Part shown: positions 16,136 to 24,354 of the stretch, in pieces
How positions within the stretch are numbered: the first letter of the stretch is position 1
How the letters are laid out: each line of letters starts with the position of its first letter
Assembly (NCBI GenBank): GCA_945897955.1
Contig: CAMDGQ010000038.1
Span: 1-36,358 of the forward strand
Direction: 5' to 3'
DNA from: Tepidiphilus sp. J10
GTDB lineage: Bacteria > Pseudomonadota > Gammaproteobacteria > Burkholderiales > Thiobacillaceae
DNA length: 36,358 nucleotides
The notes under the pieces: generated by a model
What the model saw: the letters and a program-made list of their open reading frames with translations, nothing else
Told to the model about the DNA's origin: nothing
The model's database searches: none
Translations under genes and position numbers: made by a program

Positions 16136-16927
16136 ATGCCAGCCGTTCGCTCTGTCTTCATTTCGGATGTCCACTTGGGCACCCGTGCCTGCCAGGCGGA
16201 CAGCCTGGTCGCTTTCCTGCGTGATTTCCCCGCCCAGCATTTGTTTCTGATCGGCGACATCATCGATTTCTGGGGGATGAGCCGCAGCATCCACTGGAGT
16301 CCGGCGCAAAACACCGTGATCCAGAAAGTGCTCAAGCGCGCTCGGCATGGGGAAAAGGTTGTGTTCGTGCCGGGCAATCACGATGAGGCACTGCGCGATT
16401 ACTGCGAAACGGCGTTCGGCGATATCCGGGTCGAGCGCGAGTACATCCATGAAACGGCAGATGGTCGCCGCCTGCTGCTCACGCATGGCGACGATTTCGA
16501 TCAGGTCACCCGGCATCATCGCTGGGTGGCGGTGCTGGGCGATGCCGCCTACAACCTGCTGGTGCGGCTCAACGGCTGGCTGTCGCGGCTGCGCCGCCTG
16601 TTCGGTATCGCCGGCTACTGGTCGCTGGCGGGTTACGCCAAACGGCGGGTGAAAACCGCGCTGCAATTCATCTTCGATTTCGAGGACTCGGTCATTCGCC
16701 ATGTCCGCGAACGCGGCCTTGACGGCGTCATCTGCGGCCACATCCACTGGGCGGCGCTGAAGGAGGTGGAAGGCCTGACCTATGCCAACTGCGGCGACTG
16801 GGTCGATTCGTGCAGCGCCATCGTCGAACACCTCGACGGCCGCCTGGAAATGGTGGAATGGCGCACGCTGTGCAAGCTGCCGCGCAGCGCCTTCGAAGCC
16901 GATCCACGTCTGGTGGAAATCGACTGA
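16136..16927 (+). CDS. plcP: PlcP-type metallophosphoesterase (phospholipase C-like, often annotated as LpxH-like)
   Basis: A 263-residue calcineurin-like phosphoesterase. Metal motifs are seen in order: DVHLG near residue 11, GDIIDFW, GNHDE, HGDDFD and GHIH. It further has the segments ETADGRR, YWSLAGYAK and NCGDWVDSCSAIVEH. As far as I recall these are typical of the PlcP group (Sinorhizobium SMc00171 type), not of true LpxH, which lacks the CGDWVDSCSAIVEH segment. PlcP removes phospho-headgroups from membrane phospholipids under phosphate starvation, leaving diacylglycerol. I chose the ATG at 16136; an in-frame TTG at 16127 is less likely. The next gene, a GT4 glycosyltransferase, overlaps by one base. 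Pho-box-like repeats lie directly upstream. Confidence 0.85.
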   Translation: MPAVRSVFISDVHLGTRACQADSLVAFLRDFPAQHLFLIGDIIDFWGMSRSIHWSPAQNTVIQKVLKRARHGEKVVFVPGNHDEALRDYCETAFGDIRVEREYIHETADGRRLLLTHGDDFDQVTRHHRWVAVLGDAAYNLLVRLNGWLSRLRRLFGIAGYWSLAGYAKRRVKTALQFIFDFEDSVIRHVRERGLDGVICGHIHWAALKEVEGLTYANCGDWVDSCSAIVEHLDGRLEMVEWRTLCKLPRSAFEADPRLVEID

Positions 16928-18111
16928 TGTCACCATATCTGGCTCACCGCTTCGGCGAGACAACTACCCTGCGCGCGCTGATGGTGTCCGACGTGTACTT
17001 TCCGCGCATCAATGGCGTTTCCACTTCCATCGAGACCTTTCGCGGCGCGCTCGCCACGCAGGGCGTGACTACGCATCTGGTCGCGCCCGCTTACGGCAGG
17101 GAAGTGCCGTCGCCGGACATCACCCGGGTGCCTTCGCGGCCGGTCTGGGGCGACCCGGAGGATCGTCTGGCGCATTACGGCAAACTGCGCCGCGCCACGC
17201 TGGCCGCAGCCGCCGATTGCGACGTGATCCACATTCAGACGCCGTTCGCCGCGCATTACGCCGGCCTGCATGCGGCGCGCGCGTTGAACAAGCCGGTCAT
17301 CGCCAGCTATCACACGTTGTTCGAGGAATATCTTCAGCACTACATACCCTGGCTGCCGGCGGCGGGTCTGCGCAGTCTGGCGCGACGCTTTTCGCGCGGC
17401 CAGTGCAATGCGCTCCACGCGGTCATCGTGCCGTCGAACGCGATGCGCGAACGACTGCGCGAATATGGTGTCACCCGCCCGATCCATGTCCTGCCGACGG
17501 GTTTGCCGGCCAGCGCCTTCACGCCGGGCGACTCGGACGGCTTCCGGGCGCAGCACGGCATTTCACCCGAGCAGCCGGTAGTGCTTTTTGTCGGGCGCGT
17601 GGCGCATGAAAAGAACATCAGCTTTCTGCTGCATGCGGTGGATATCGCGCGGCGCAGATTTCCCGACCTGCTGTTTCTGGTCACCGGCGAAGGCCCGGCC
17701 GTGACGGAACTGGAATCGCTGATGCTGCACCTCGGCCTGCGCAAACATGTCCGCTTTCTCGGTTACCTCGATCGCAAACGCGATCTGCCCGCCGCCTACG
17801 CCGCCGCCGATGCGTTCATCTTCGCCTCGCGCACCGAAACCCAGGGCCTGGTGCTGCTGGAGGCCATGGCGCAACGCTGCCCGGTGGTGGGTCTGTCGAT
17901 CATGGGCACGGCGGACATCCTGGAACCGGGGCGCGGTTGCCGCATCGCGCCGCACAATCCGGCCGGCTTCGCGCAAGTCCTGATCGAACTGCTGGACGAT
18001 CCGGCGGCGCGCGTCCGTCTCGGCGACGAGGCGCGTTCCTATGCCAGGGAATGGTCCGATCAGGCCCTGGCGGCAAAGCTGGCCACGCTGTATCGCGACC
18101 TGGCGCGCTGA
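16927..18111 (+). CDS. GT4 glycosyltransferase, probable glycolipid synthase partner of PlcP
   Basis: A 394-residue GT-B-fold enzyme. The N-terminal domain starts with a MVSDVYFPRINGVSTSI segment containing the GT4 phosphate-loop glycine, and the C-terminal domain has GRVAHEKN and the EX7E-like acidic motif in SRTETQGLVLLEAMAQ. The ATG overlaps the plcP stop (TGATG), so translation is coupled. Family members include monoglucosyl-diacylglycerol synthases, SqdX and phosphatidylinositol mannosyltransferases. Next to plcP, the acceptor is probably the diacylglycerol released from phospholipid. The sugar donor (UDP-glucose, UDP-glucuronate or other) cannot be read from sequence. Confidence 0.85.
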   Translation: MSPYLAHRFGETTTLRALMVSDVYFPRINGVSTSIETFRGALATQGVTTHLVAPAYGREVPSPDITRVPSRPVWGDPEDRLAHYGKLRRATLAAAADCDVIHIQTPFAAHYAGLHAARALNKPVIASYHTLFEEYLQHYIPWLPAAGLRSLARRFSRGQCNALHAVIVPSNAMRERLREYGVTRPIHVLPTGLPASAFTPGDSDGFRAQHGISPEQPVVLFVGRVAHEKNISFLLHAVDIARRRFPDLLFLVTGEGPAVTELESLMLHLGLRKHVRFLGYLDRKRDLPAAYAAADAFIFASRTETQGLVLLEAMAQRCPVVGLSIMGTADILEPGRGCRIAPHNPAGFAQVLIELLDDPAARVRLGDEARSYAREWSDQALAAKLATLYRDLAR

Positions 18112-18127
18112 AACAGAGGAATCAAGG

Positions 18128-19255
18128 TTGAAACCGCTGCGCATCCTGCTGGTCAGCGAAACCTATCCGCCCGAGATCAATGGCGTGGCGATGACCACGC
18201 AACGCTTTGTCGAGGGTCTGCGCAATCGCGGTCATTGGGTCGGCCTGGTGCGACCGCGCCAGCGCATCGAACATGACACGACGGACACCTGGCTGGTCCC
18301 CGGCCTGCCGATTCCGAATTACCCGGATTTGCGTCTCGGCATGCCGGCTTACTGGCGCCTGGGCCGCTTGATGGATCAGCTTCGCCCAGACCTGGTGCAT
18401 GTCGTCACCGAGGGGCCGCTGGGCTGGGCGGCTGTATTTGCGGCACGGGCGCGCAAGTTGCCGCTCACCTCCGGCTATCACACGCATTTCGCGCAATACA
18501 GCAGCCACTATGGCATCGGCTTGCTGATGCCCTGGGTGACCGGCTGGCTCGACGCCTTGCACCGGCGTTGCCACGCCACCTTCGTGCCGACGCCGGATCT
18601 GGCCGCGCAACTCGGCGCGCGCGGCATCCCGGATGTGCGCGTGGTGGGTCGCGGCGTCGATACACAACTGTTTCATCCCGGCCGCCGCGATGCCGAACTG
18701 CGCGATCTCTGGGGTCTCGAAGACGATGATCTGGCCTGCCTGTTCGTCGGCCGCCTGGCGCCGGAAAAGAACCTTGATCTGGTGGCGCGGGCGTTCAGCG
18801 CCATCGCCGCATGCAACTCGCGCGCACGCATGATCTGGGTAGGCAACGGCCCCTCGCTGGCGAACCTGCGCCTTGCCCACCCGAACCATGTTTTTGCCGG
18901 CCCCCGCACAGGCGAAGACCTTGCCGCGCACTACGCCAGCGCCGACCTGTTTCTGTTCGGCAGCCTGACGGAAACCTGGGGCAATGTGCTGACCGAAGCG
19001 CTGGCCAGCGGTCTGGGCGTGGTGACCTACCGACGCGCGGCGGCAGAGGTGTTGATACGCGGCTGGGAAAACGGCATCGCAGTGAAACCGGACGACAGCG
19101 AAGCCTTCATCAAGGCCGCCACGACGCTGGCTGGCGACAAGGCATTGCGACAAAGCCTGGGTGAACAGGCCAGCCGGGGCATGCGCGAACATGCCTGGGC
19201 ACACATCATCGAGCAGTTTGAAGCGGCGTTGCGCGAGATCTCGGCAAGCCGTTAG
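18128..19255 (+). CDS. Second GT4 glycosyltransferase, tandem paralogue
   Basis: A 375-residue GT4 enzyme. Its N-terminus (ILLVSETYPPEINGVAMTTQ) aligns visibly with that of the preceding gene, so the pair arose by duplication or are close homologues. It also has GRLAPEKN and the acidic motif SLTETWGNVLTEALASG. I chose the TTG at 18128 because GAGGA lies 7 bp upstream and the protein then begins at the first conserved strand; upstream in-frame codons lie inside the previous gene. It follows that gene by 16 bp. It may add a second sugar or use a different donor. A REP-like element follows at 19287. Confidence 0.85.
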   Translation: MKPLRILLVSETYPPEINGVAMTTQRFVEGLRNRGHWVGLVRPRQRIEHDTTDTWLVPGLPIPNYPDLRLGMPAYWRLGRLMDQLRPDLVHVVTEGPLGWAAVFAARARKLPLTSGYHTHFAQYSSHYGIGLLMPWVTGWLDALHRRCHATFVPTPDLAAQLGARGIPDVRVVGRGVDTQLFHPGRRDAELRDLWGLEDDDLACLFVGRLAPEKNLDLVARAFSAIAACNSRARMIWVGNGPSLANLRLAHPNHVFAGPRTGEDLAAHYASADLFLFGSLTETWGNVLTEALASGLGVVTYRRAAAEVLIRGWENGIAVKPDDSEAFIKAATTLAGDKALRQSLGEQASRGMREHAWAHIIEQFEAALREISASR

Positions 19256-19286
19256 AAATCAATGCAGGAACCGCAGTTGACCGGGC

Positions 19287-19346
19287 TGTAGGTGCGAATT
19301 TATTTGCATAATCAACCGCTTGCGCGCGAATAAATTCGCACCTACA
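19287..19346. repeat. REP/BIME-type extragenic palindrome
   Basis: The arms TGTAGGTGCGAATTTATT and its reverse complement face each other around about 24 bp, with one T/C difference just inside. The sequence lies between convergent transcription units and could fold into a long hairpin, perhaps acting as a bidirectional transcript end. A related half copy is at 16015-16036. No gene lies in 19256-19404. Confidence 0.7.
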
Positions 19347-19404
19347 TATCCAGCGCAACCGATTGAAATACAAAGTCATTCAACATCAACTGCCGTTTTC
19401 AGGA

Positions 19405-19656
19405 TCAATCATCCGCCTCGGCCGGTTCATCCAGATATTTCTGTAACCTGCGTTCGAACACATGCCGGTCGAAGCGCCATTCCTCCAGCAAGTCTATCGC
19501 CAGTTCAAACGGTTTCTTTTCCAGGTTGTAGAGGCAGCCGAGGTTGAATGAACCGGCTGACTCCAGCGCGATGCAGAGGTCTTTCAGGTCGGAACAGGCC
19601 TTGTCATCGGGGTTTTTTCGGATGAACTTGGCAATATTCTTGACGGCGTTGGACAT
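19405..19656 (-). CDS. Small hypothetical protein cotranscribed with the pyruvate-kinase-like gene
   Basis: An 83-residue protein starting MSNAVKNIAKFIRKNP, with a well-placed AAGGAAG ribosome site before the ATG at 19656. An in-frame upstream start at 19758 lies inside the previous gene and is rejected. Residues alternate in short amphipathic helices and include two cysteines (DKACSDLKDLC). No transmembrane segment or signal peptide. The ATG lies 13 bp after the stop of the pyruvate-kinase-like gene, so it should share its Pho-box-like promoter. I do not recognise a family. Confidence 0.7.
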   Translation of the reverse strand: MSNAVKNIAKFIRKNPDDKACSDLKDLCIALESAGSFNLGCLYNLEKKPFELAIDLLEEWRFDRHVFERRLQKYLDEPAEADD

Positions 19657-19669
19657 GATGTTTGCTTCC

Positions 19670-21508
19670 TTACCAATGTAATGCCCGCAAGCGGGCGGAT
19701 TTCTTGTGTTGATGCGACCGCATGCGGCGGGCGATGTCATCCAGCATGGCAATGGCATCCAGCACGAACGGCCCCTTGTTCAACATGACGCATTCGGCGC
19801 GCTCCGACATGGCGGCATCGGTCATCTCGGCGCGCGAAGGCAGGTTTTCCTTGATCAACTGCTCGAACACCTGGGTCGCCCACACCACCGGCACATGCGC
19901 CGCTTCCGCCAACCATAATATTTCCTCCTGAATCTCGGCCAGACGGCTCCAGCCGATTTCCACCGCCAGGTCGCCGCGCGCGATCATCAAGCCGAACGGG
20001 CCGCGACTGGCGCCATGCACGATGATTTCCGGCAGATTGGCCACCGCGCGCCGGGTTTCGATCTTGGCGATGCGGCCCAGACCAGCCGCCCCACGCGCTT
20101 CGAGTTCATCCGCCAGGCGATCCATATCCGCCGCCGACTGGACGAAAGAATAGCCCACGATGTCGGCTTCGCGCGCGACGAAATCCAGATCGATCAAATC
20201 CTTTTCACCCAAGGCCGGCAGCACCAGATCGCTGTCCGGGAAATTCAACCCCTTGGCGGGCCGAATCTTGTCGCCTTCCGGCCTGGCGTGGATGATTTTC
20301 AGCCAGGCGCCGGCCTCCGTCAGCATTTCGACTTCAGCGCCGATCTGGCCGTCATCAATGAACACCCGTTCGCCGACACGCAAGCTGTCCAGCACTTCCG
20401 GCTGCGCGCAGGGGATGCGGCCGGCATAGCCTTCCTCCTCGCCGACTTCGCCGGGGGATGCGTCACGCGACAGCAGGATGTGGTCGCCGATATGCACCAG
20501 CAATACTTCCGGGCTGGATTCCAGTTCGCCTACCCGGGTCAGCCGATGCTTGCCGGCGCCTGACAGATGCCGCAACTCGCAGCCCATTTCGAGCCAGACC
20601 GAATCCGCGCTACAGGCCAGCAGGTGTGCTTCGCCCATGCGTTCCAGCACGTTGAGGATGCGCTTCTTGCCGCGTGTATCGATGATCTCGACCAGATCGC
20701 CCGGTTGCAGGCGGGCAAGCCAGTCCCGCCCGACGCTGATGCGCGGATATCCCGCCAGCCCGGTGGCGCCGCGCAACCCCGGCCCGCCCGGCTCGCCGCT
20801 GGCATCGAACAGAAAATAGGCCGGCGCACGCGTATCGCCGCGCTCGTCGCGCGTCGGCTTCAGGCGCAAACGTCCCGGGCTGGCAACCATGTCGCCGGTA
20901 CGCAATTTCGGCCCGGCCAGGTCCATGTGAATCAGACAGTTTCGGCCCGTCGCCCTGGTGGCAGAGCGGATGTTGTCGATCATCGCGCGCCAGGTGGCGG
21001 CGTCGTCATGCGCGCAATTGATGCGCGCGATATCCATGCCGCGCTCGATCAGATCGCGCACAAAGCGCGGCTCGCCGGCGGCTGCCGACGGCAAGGTGAC
21101 CATGATGCGGGTGCGTCTTTGCTTGGGTTCCTTGCCAAGCAGACGTTGTGTGTTCTGCTTCAGGCGCTTGTCGCCGCGCCGGTTGTCGCGCCCCGGATGC
21201 AGCAGCGCCGCTTCGCCTGGTGTCACGCCGCCGATCGCATCCAGCGCCAGAGCGACGGCATCCAGCGTGGCGATGACATGACCTTCGCAGCGTCCGAGCG
21301 AGGACAACCCCAGTTCCGACAAGCGTTCCTGCAAAACGCGCAAATCTTCGCGGCGCAGTGCGATGTAGGCGGCCAGGTTGGCCGCGTCCTGAACAAAATC
21401 GGATGAGGCGAGTACGGACTGCCATGCCGCAAGCAACGCGCCTTGACCCGTCACCACCTTGCCACGCAGTTCGGTCAGCGCGAGTTGTAACTCGGAAAGT
21501 GAGGGCAT
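19670..21508 (-). CDS. Divergent pyruvate-kinase-like protein with N-terminal extension, lacking the C-terminal regulatory domain
   Basis: A 612-residue protein. The first about 130 residues are a helical extension unlike canonical PykF/PykA. The TIM-barrel motifs then follow: TRIMV (133-137), ARINCAH (161-167), DLAGPKLRT (196-204), LPALGEKDLIDLDF, AKIET, LMIARGDLAVEIG, WATQVFEQL and CVMLNKG. Arg162, Asn164, the KIE lysine and the RGD aspartate of the active site are kept. The chain ends about 40 residues after CVMLNKG, so the allosteric C-domain is absent, while the inserted B-domain region is unusually long. Canonical enzymes have NFSHG and DTKGPEIR; here these read NCAH and DLAGPKLR, altering potassium-binding positions. 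Three Pho-box-like repeats lie just upstream, 15 bp after pstB. Activity should be regarded as unproven. Confidence 0.8.
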   Translation of the reverse strand: MPSLSELQLALTELRGKVVTGQGALLAAWQSVLASSDFVQDAANLAAYIALRREDLRVLQERLSELGLSSLGRCEGHVIATLDAVALALDAIGGVTPGEAALLHPGRDNRRGDKRLKQNTQRLLGKEPKQRRTRIMVTLPSAAAGEPRFVRDLIERGMDIARINCAHDDAATWRAMIDNIRSATRATGRNCLIHMDLAGPKLRTGDMVASPGRLRLKPTRDERGDTRAPAYFLFDASGEPGGPGLRGATGLAGYPRISVGRDWLARLQPGDLVEIIDTRGKKRILNVLERMGEAHLLACSADSVWLEMGCELRHLSGAGKHRLTRVGELESSPEVLLVHIGDHILLSRDASPGEVGEEEGYAGRIPCAQPEVLDSLRVGERVFIDDGQIGAEVEMLTEAGAWLKIIHARPEGDKIRPAKGLNFPDSDLVLPALGEKDLIDLDFVAREADIVGYSFVQSAADMDRLADELEARGAAGLGRIAKIETRRAVANLPEIIVHGASRGPFGLMIARGDLAVEIGWSRLAEIQEEILWLAEAAHVPVVWATQVFEQLIKENLPSRAEMTDAAMSERAECVMLNKGPFVLDAIAMLDDIARRMRSHQHKKSARLRALHW

Positions 21509-21543
21509 GACCTGAGCGTGAATGCGTCCGCGTGAAAGCGGGC

Positions 21544-21588
21544 AGCATACCTAGCCCAGATGACAACAGGATTAAGGATTTATTACAG
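21544..21588 (-). promoter_or_regulatory. Triple Pho-box-like promoter of the pyruvate-kinase-like gene
   Basis: On the minus strand CTGTAAT (21588-21582), CCTTAAT (21577-21571) and TTGTCAT (21566-21560) repeat every 11 bp, matching CTGTCAT at 6, 4 and 6 of 7 positions. Ten bp after the last lies TATGCT (21549-21544), a plausible -10. Transcription would start near 21537, about 29 nt before the ATG. The site lies between the pstB stop and the pyruvate-kinase-like start. Confidence 0.65.
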
Positions 21589-21603
21589 CGTGGCCTTGCC
21601 GGA

Positions 21604-22386
21604 TCAGCCAAAGCGGCCGGTGATGTAATCCTCGGTCTGCTTCTGCGTCGGCTTCACGAACAGTTTGTCGGTATTGCCGAACTCGATCAGTTCACCCAGA
21701 TACATGAAGGCGGTGAAATCGGAAATACGCGCCGCCTGCTGCATGTTGTGGGTGACGATGGCGATGGTGTATTCGTTTTTCAGTTCGTTGATCAGTTCTT
21801 CGATCTTGGCTGTGGAAATCGGGTCCAGCGCGGAGGTCGGTTCGTCGAGCAGGACGATTTCAGGCTTCACCGCGATGGTGCGGGCAATGCACAAACGCTG
21901 TTGCTGGCCGCCTGACAACGACAGGCCGCTTTGCTGCAGCTTGTTCTTGGTTTCTTCCCAGATCGCAGCCTTGCGCAGCGCCCATTCGACGCGCTCGTCC
22001 ATATCCGAACTCGACAGCTTTTCATAAAGCCGCACACCGAAAGCGATGTTTTCGTAGATGGTCATCGGGAACGGCGTCGGCTTCTGAAACACCATGCCGA
22101 TCTTGGCGCGCACCAGGTTTACATCCTGTTTCTTGTCGAGCAGGTTCTTGCCATGAAAGTTGATCTGGCCTTCGGCGCGCTGGCCCGGGTACAGGTCATA
22201 CATGCGGTTGAAAGTGCGCAGCAGGGTGGATTTTCCGCAACCTGAAGGGCCGATGAACGCGGTTACCTGGCTCTTTGCGATGTCCAGCGAGACATTGGTC
22301 AGGCCGCGAAAGTCGCCGTAATAGAAATTCAGGTCTCGGATGGACAGGATGGCTTCGCCATTGGCTGTAGTTTGGCTGGTGGACAT
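21604..22386 (-). CDS. pstB: Phosphate ABC transporter ATP-binding protein
   Basis: A 260-residue ATPase with Walker [10 protein letters not shown], signature LSGGQQQR and Walker [14 protein letters not shown], plus the PstB-typical [18 protein letters not shown] segment. It powers high-affinity phosphate uptake by PstSCAB and in many bacteria takes part in signalling to PhoR. GGAG lies before the ATG. It follows pstA by 14 bp. The usual next gene, phoU, is not found downstream; the pyruvate-kinase-like gene follows instead. Confidence 0.97.
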   Translation of the reverse strand: MSTSQTTANGEAILSIRDLNFYYGDFRGLTNVSLDIAKSQVTAFIGPSGCGKSTLLRTFNRMYDLYPGQRAEGQINFHGKNLLDKKQDVNLVRAKIGMVFQKPTPFPMTIYENIAFGVRLYEKLSSSDMDERVEWALRKAAIWEETKNKLQQSGLSLSGGQQQRLCIARTIAVKPEIVLLDEPTSALDPISTAKIEELINELKNEYTIAIVTHNMQQAARISDFTAFMYLGELIEFGNTDKLFVKPTQKQTEDYITGRFG

Positions 22387-22400
22387 TCGTTACTCCGGAT

Positions 22401-23243
22401 TCAAGCTGAAACTTTATTGCGGAACAGAACACGCGCGATGATGTTGATGGCAAGCACGATCAAAGCGATCAACAGCGCGCCGCCCCAGGCCAGGCTGACC
22501 CAGTTGTCGTATGGACTCATGGCGAACTGGAAGATGACCACAGGCAGATTGCCCATCGGTTGAGACATGTCGGTGCTGAAGAACTGATTGTTCAGCGCGG
22601 TAAACAGCAACGGCGCGGTTTCGCCCATGACGCGGGCGATGGCGAGCAGGATGCCGGTCACGACACCGGCCTTGACCGCGCGCAGGGTGACTTTCAATGA
22701 CACCTGCCAGCGCGGCGCACCAACGGCAAATGCGGCTTCGCGCAGCGCGGTGGGAACCAGCAGCAGCATGTTTTCGGTTGTGCGCACCACAACCGGAATA
22801 GCGATCAAGGACAGTGCAAGCGAGCCCGCCCAACCCGAGAAGCCCCCCAGTGTCGCCACCACCAGCGCGTAAACAAACAAGCCGACCACGATGGACGGCG
22901 CCGACAGCATGATGTCGGTGACGAAACGGGTGGTTGCGGCGAATTTCGAGGTGGTTCCGTATTCAGCCAGATAGATGCCGGCAAGGATGCCGATCGGCGT
23001 CGAAACCAGGGTCGTCACGCCGATAATCATCAGGCTGCCGACGATGGCGTTGCGCAAACCGCCGCCCTCGGAGCCCGGTGCAGGCGTGTCCTGCGTGAAG
23101 AAGTCCCAGCTCAAGGCGTTGAAGCCGTTATAGAACAGGGTCCAGAGGATCCACATCAAGGCAGCCAGACCAAAGGCCATGGCGATCATCGACAGCGCGA
23201 TGCCGATGCGGTTGATCAGGATGCGACGGGAATAAAGATTCAT
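22401..23243 (-). CDS. pstA: Phosphate ABC transporter permease PstA
   Basis: A 280-residue inner-membrane protein with six predicted transmembrane segments and the TPIGILAGIYLAEYG and APRWQVSLKVTLRAVKAGVVTG stretches characteristic of PstA. CAGGAG precedes the ATG at 23243. It is 22 bp from the pstC stop. With PstC it forms the phosphate channel. Confidence 0.96.
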   Translation of the reverse strand: MNLYSRRILINRIGIALSMIAMAFGLAALMWILWTLFYNGFNALSWDFFTQDTPAPGSEGGGLRNAIVGSLMIIGVTTLVSTPIGILAGIYLAEYGTTSKFAATTRFVTDIMLSAPSIVVGLFVYALVVATLGGFSGWAGSLALSLIAIPVVVRTTENMLLLVPTALREAAFAVGAPRWQVSLKVTLRAVKAGVVTGILLAIARVMGETAPLLFTALNNQFFSTDMSQPMGNLPVVIFQFAMSPYDNWVSLAWGGALLIALIVLAINIIARVLFRNKVSA

Positions 23244-23265
23244 GGCTGGGCTCCTGCGATCCTGC

Positions 23266-24237
23266 TTATATGCCTTGCTTGGCGATACCGCGCTTGATCA
23301 ACCATTGGGAAATGGCCAGCACGATGAAGGTGATGATGAACAGCACCAGACCAAGCGCAAACAACGACGAAATATGCAAACCGGGATCGGCTTCGCCAAA
23401 CTCGTTGGCCAGCGTGGAGGCGATCGAGGTGCCCGGCGCAAACAGACTGCCGACGATGCGGTTGGCATTGCCGATGACGAAGGTGACCGCCATAGTTTCA
23501 CCCAGCGCTCGACCGAGGCCGAGCATGATGCCGCCAATAACACCGACGCGGGTATAGGGCAGGACGATATTGGTGACCACTTCCCAGGTCGTGCAACCAA
23601 CGCCATAAGCCGACTCTTTAAGTTGCGGCGGCACCGTTTCGAACACGTCGCGCATCACCGAAGCAACAAACGGAATCACCATCAGCGACAACACGATGCC
23701 GGCTGTGAGAATACCGATGCCGATGGGTGGGCCGGCAAACCAGCCACTGATGATCGGGGTATCGCCCACCAGTTCCTGGAGATACGGTTGCACATGCTCG
23801 GCAAACAGCGGCGCAAACACAAACAGACCCCAGATACCGTAGATGATGGAAGGCACCCCGGCGAGGAGTTCGATGGCAGTGCCAAGCGGCCGGCGCAGCC
23901 AGACCGGGCAGGTTTCGGTGAGGAACAGCGCGATGCCAAAGCTGACCGGTACCGCGATGATCAGCGCGATGACCGATGTCACCACCGTGCCGTAGATGGC
24001 ACTCAATGCACCGTACTGGTCTTCCGGCACGTTCCAGACATTGGTCCACAGGAAACCCAGACCGAATTCCCTGAATACCGGCATCGCTTCGATCGCCAGC
24101 GAAATCAGAATACCCACGAGTGCCGCCAGCACAATAAAGGCAAACACCAGCGTGACCTGATGGAAAAACATGTCCTGCAGCTTGAATTTTCTGACCTGCG
24201 CGGCATGCACATCGACGGGGGTAGTCGCTTCGCTCAT
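23266..24237 (-). CDS. pstC: Phosphate ABC transporter permease PstC
   Basis: A 323-residue permease with six or more transmembrane segments and the PstC hallmarks [36 protein letters not shown] and [18 protein letters not shown] chose the ATG at 24237 because AGGAAAG lies upstream; a start at 24285 is unsupported. The first about 30 residues are cytoplasmic. It is separated from pstS by 117 bp that contain a strong hairpin. Confidence 0.96.
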   Translation of the reverse strand: MSEATTPVDVHAAQVRKFKLQDMFFHQVTLVFAFIVLAALVGILISLAIEAMPVFREFGLGFLWTNVWNVPEDQYGALSAIYGTVVTSVIALIIAVPVSFGIALFLTETCPVWLRRPLGTAIELLAGVPSIIYGIWGLFVFAPLFAEHVQPYLQELVGDTPIISGWFAGPPIGIGILTAGIVLSLMVIPFVASVMRDVFETVPPQLKESAYGVGCTTWEVVTNIVLPYTRVGVIGGIMLGLGRALGETMAVTFVIGNANRIVGSLFAPGTSIASTLANEFGEADPGLHISSLFALGLVLFIITFIVLAISQWLIKRGIAKQGI

Positions 24238-24306
24238 GGCGATCTTTCCTGATTGAATTGGACGTTCTTCGGAAAACCCCTTCACTTCAGGAGGCTTCCG
24301 GAGAAA

Positions 24307-24339
24307 GTCCGGGCGCGGAAGCAGCTTCCGCGCCCGGAC
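24307..24339 (-). terminator. Strong hairpin between pstS and pstC
   Basis: A 15-bp perfect GC-rich stem (GTCCGGGCGCGGAAG and its complement) with a 3-nt loop. On the minus strand it is followed by TTTCTCC, a weak U-run. It probably acts as a partial terminator or as an mRNA-stabilising 3' hairpin that makes pstS transcript more abundant than pstCAB. Confidence 0.65.
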
Positions 24340-24354
24340 CGATGCAGCATTTTG

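Noticed and set aside
16136-16927. Calling the metallophosphoesterase LpxH
   Set aside because: The ADGRR, YWSLAGYAK and CGDWVDSCSAIVEH segments, and the glycosyltransferase partner, fit PlcP better.
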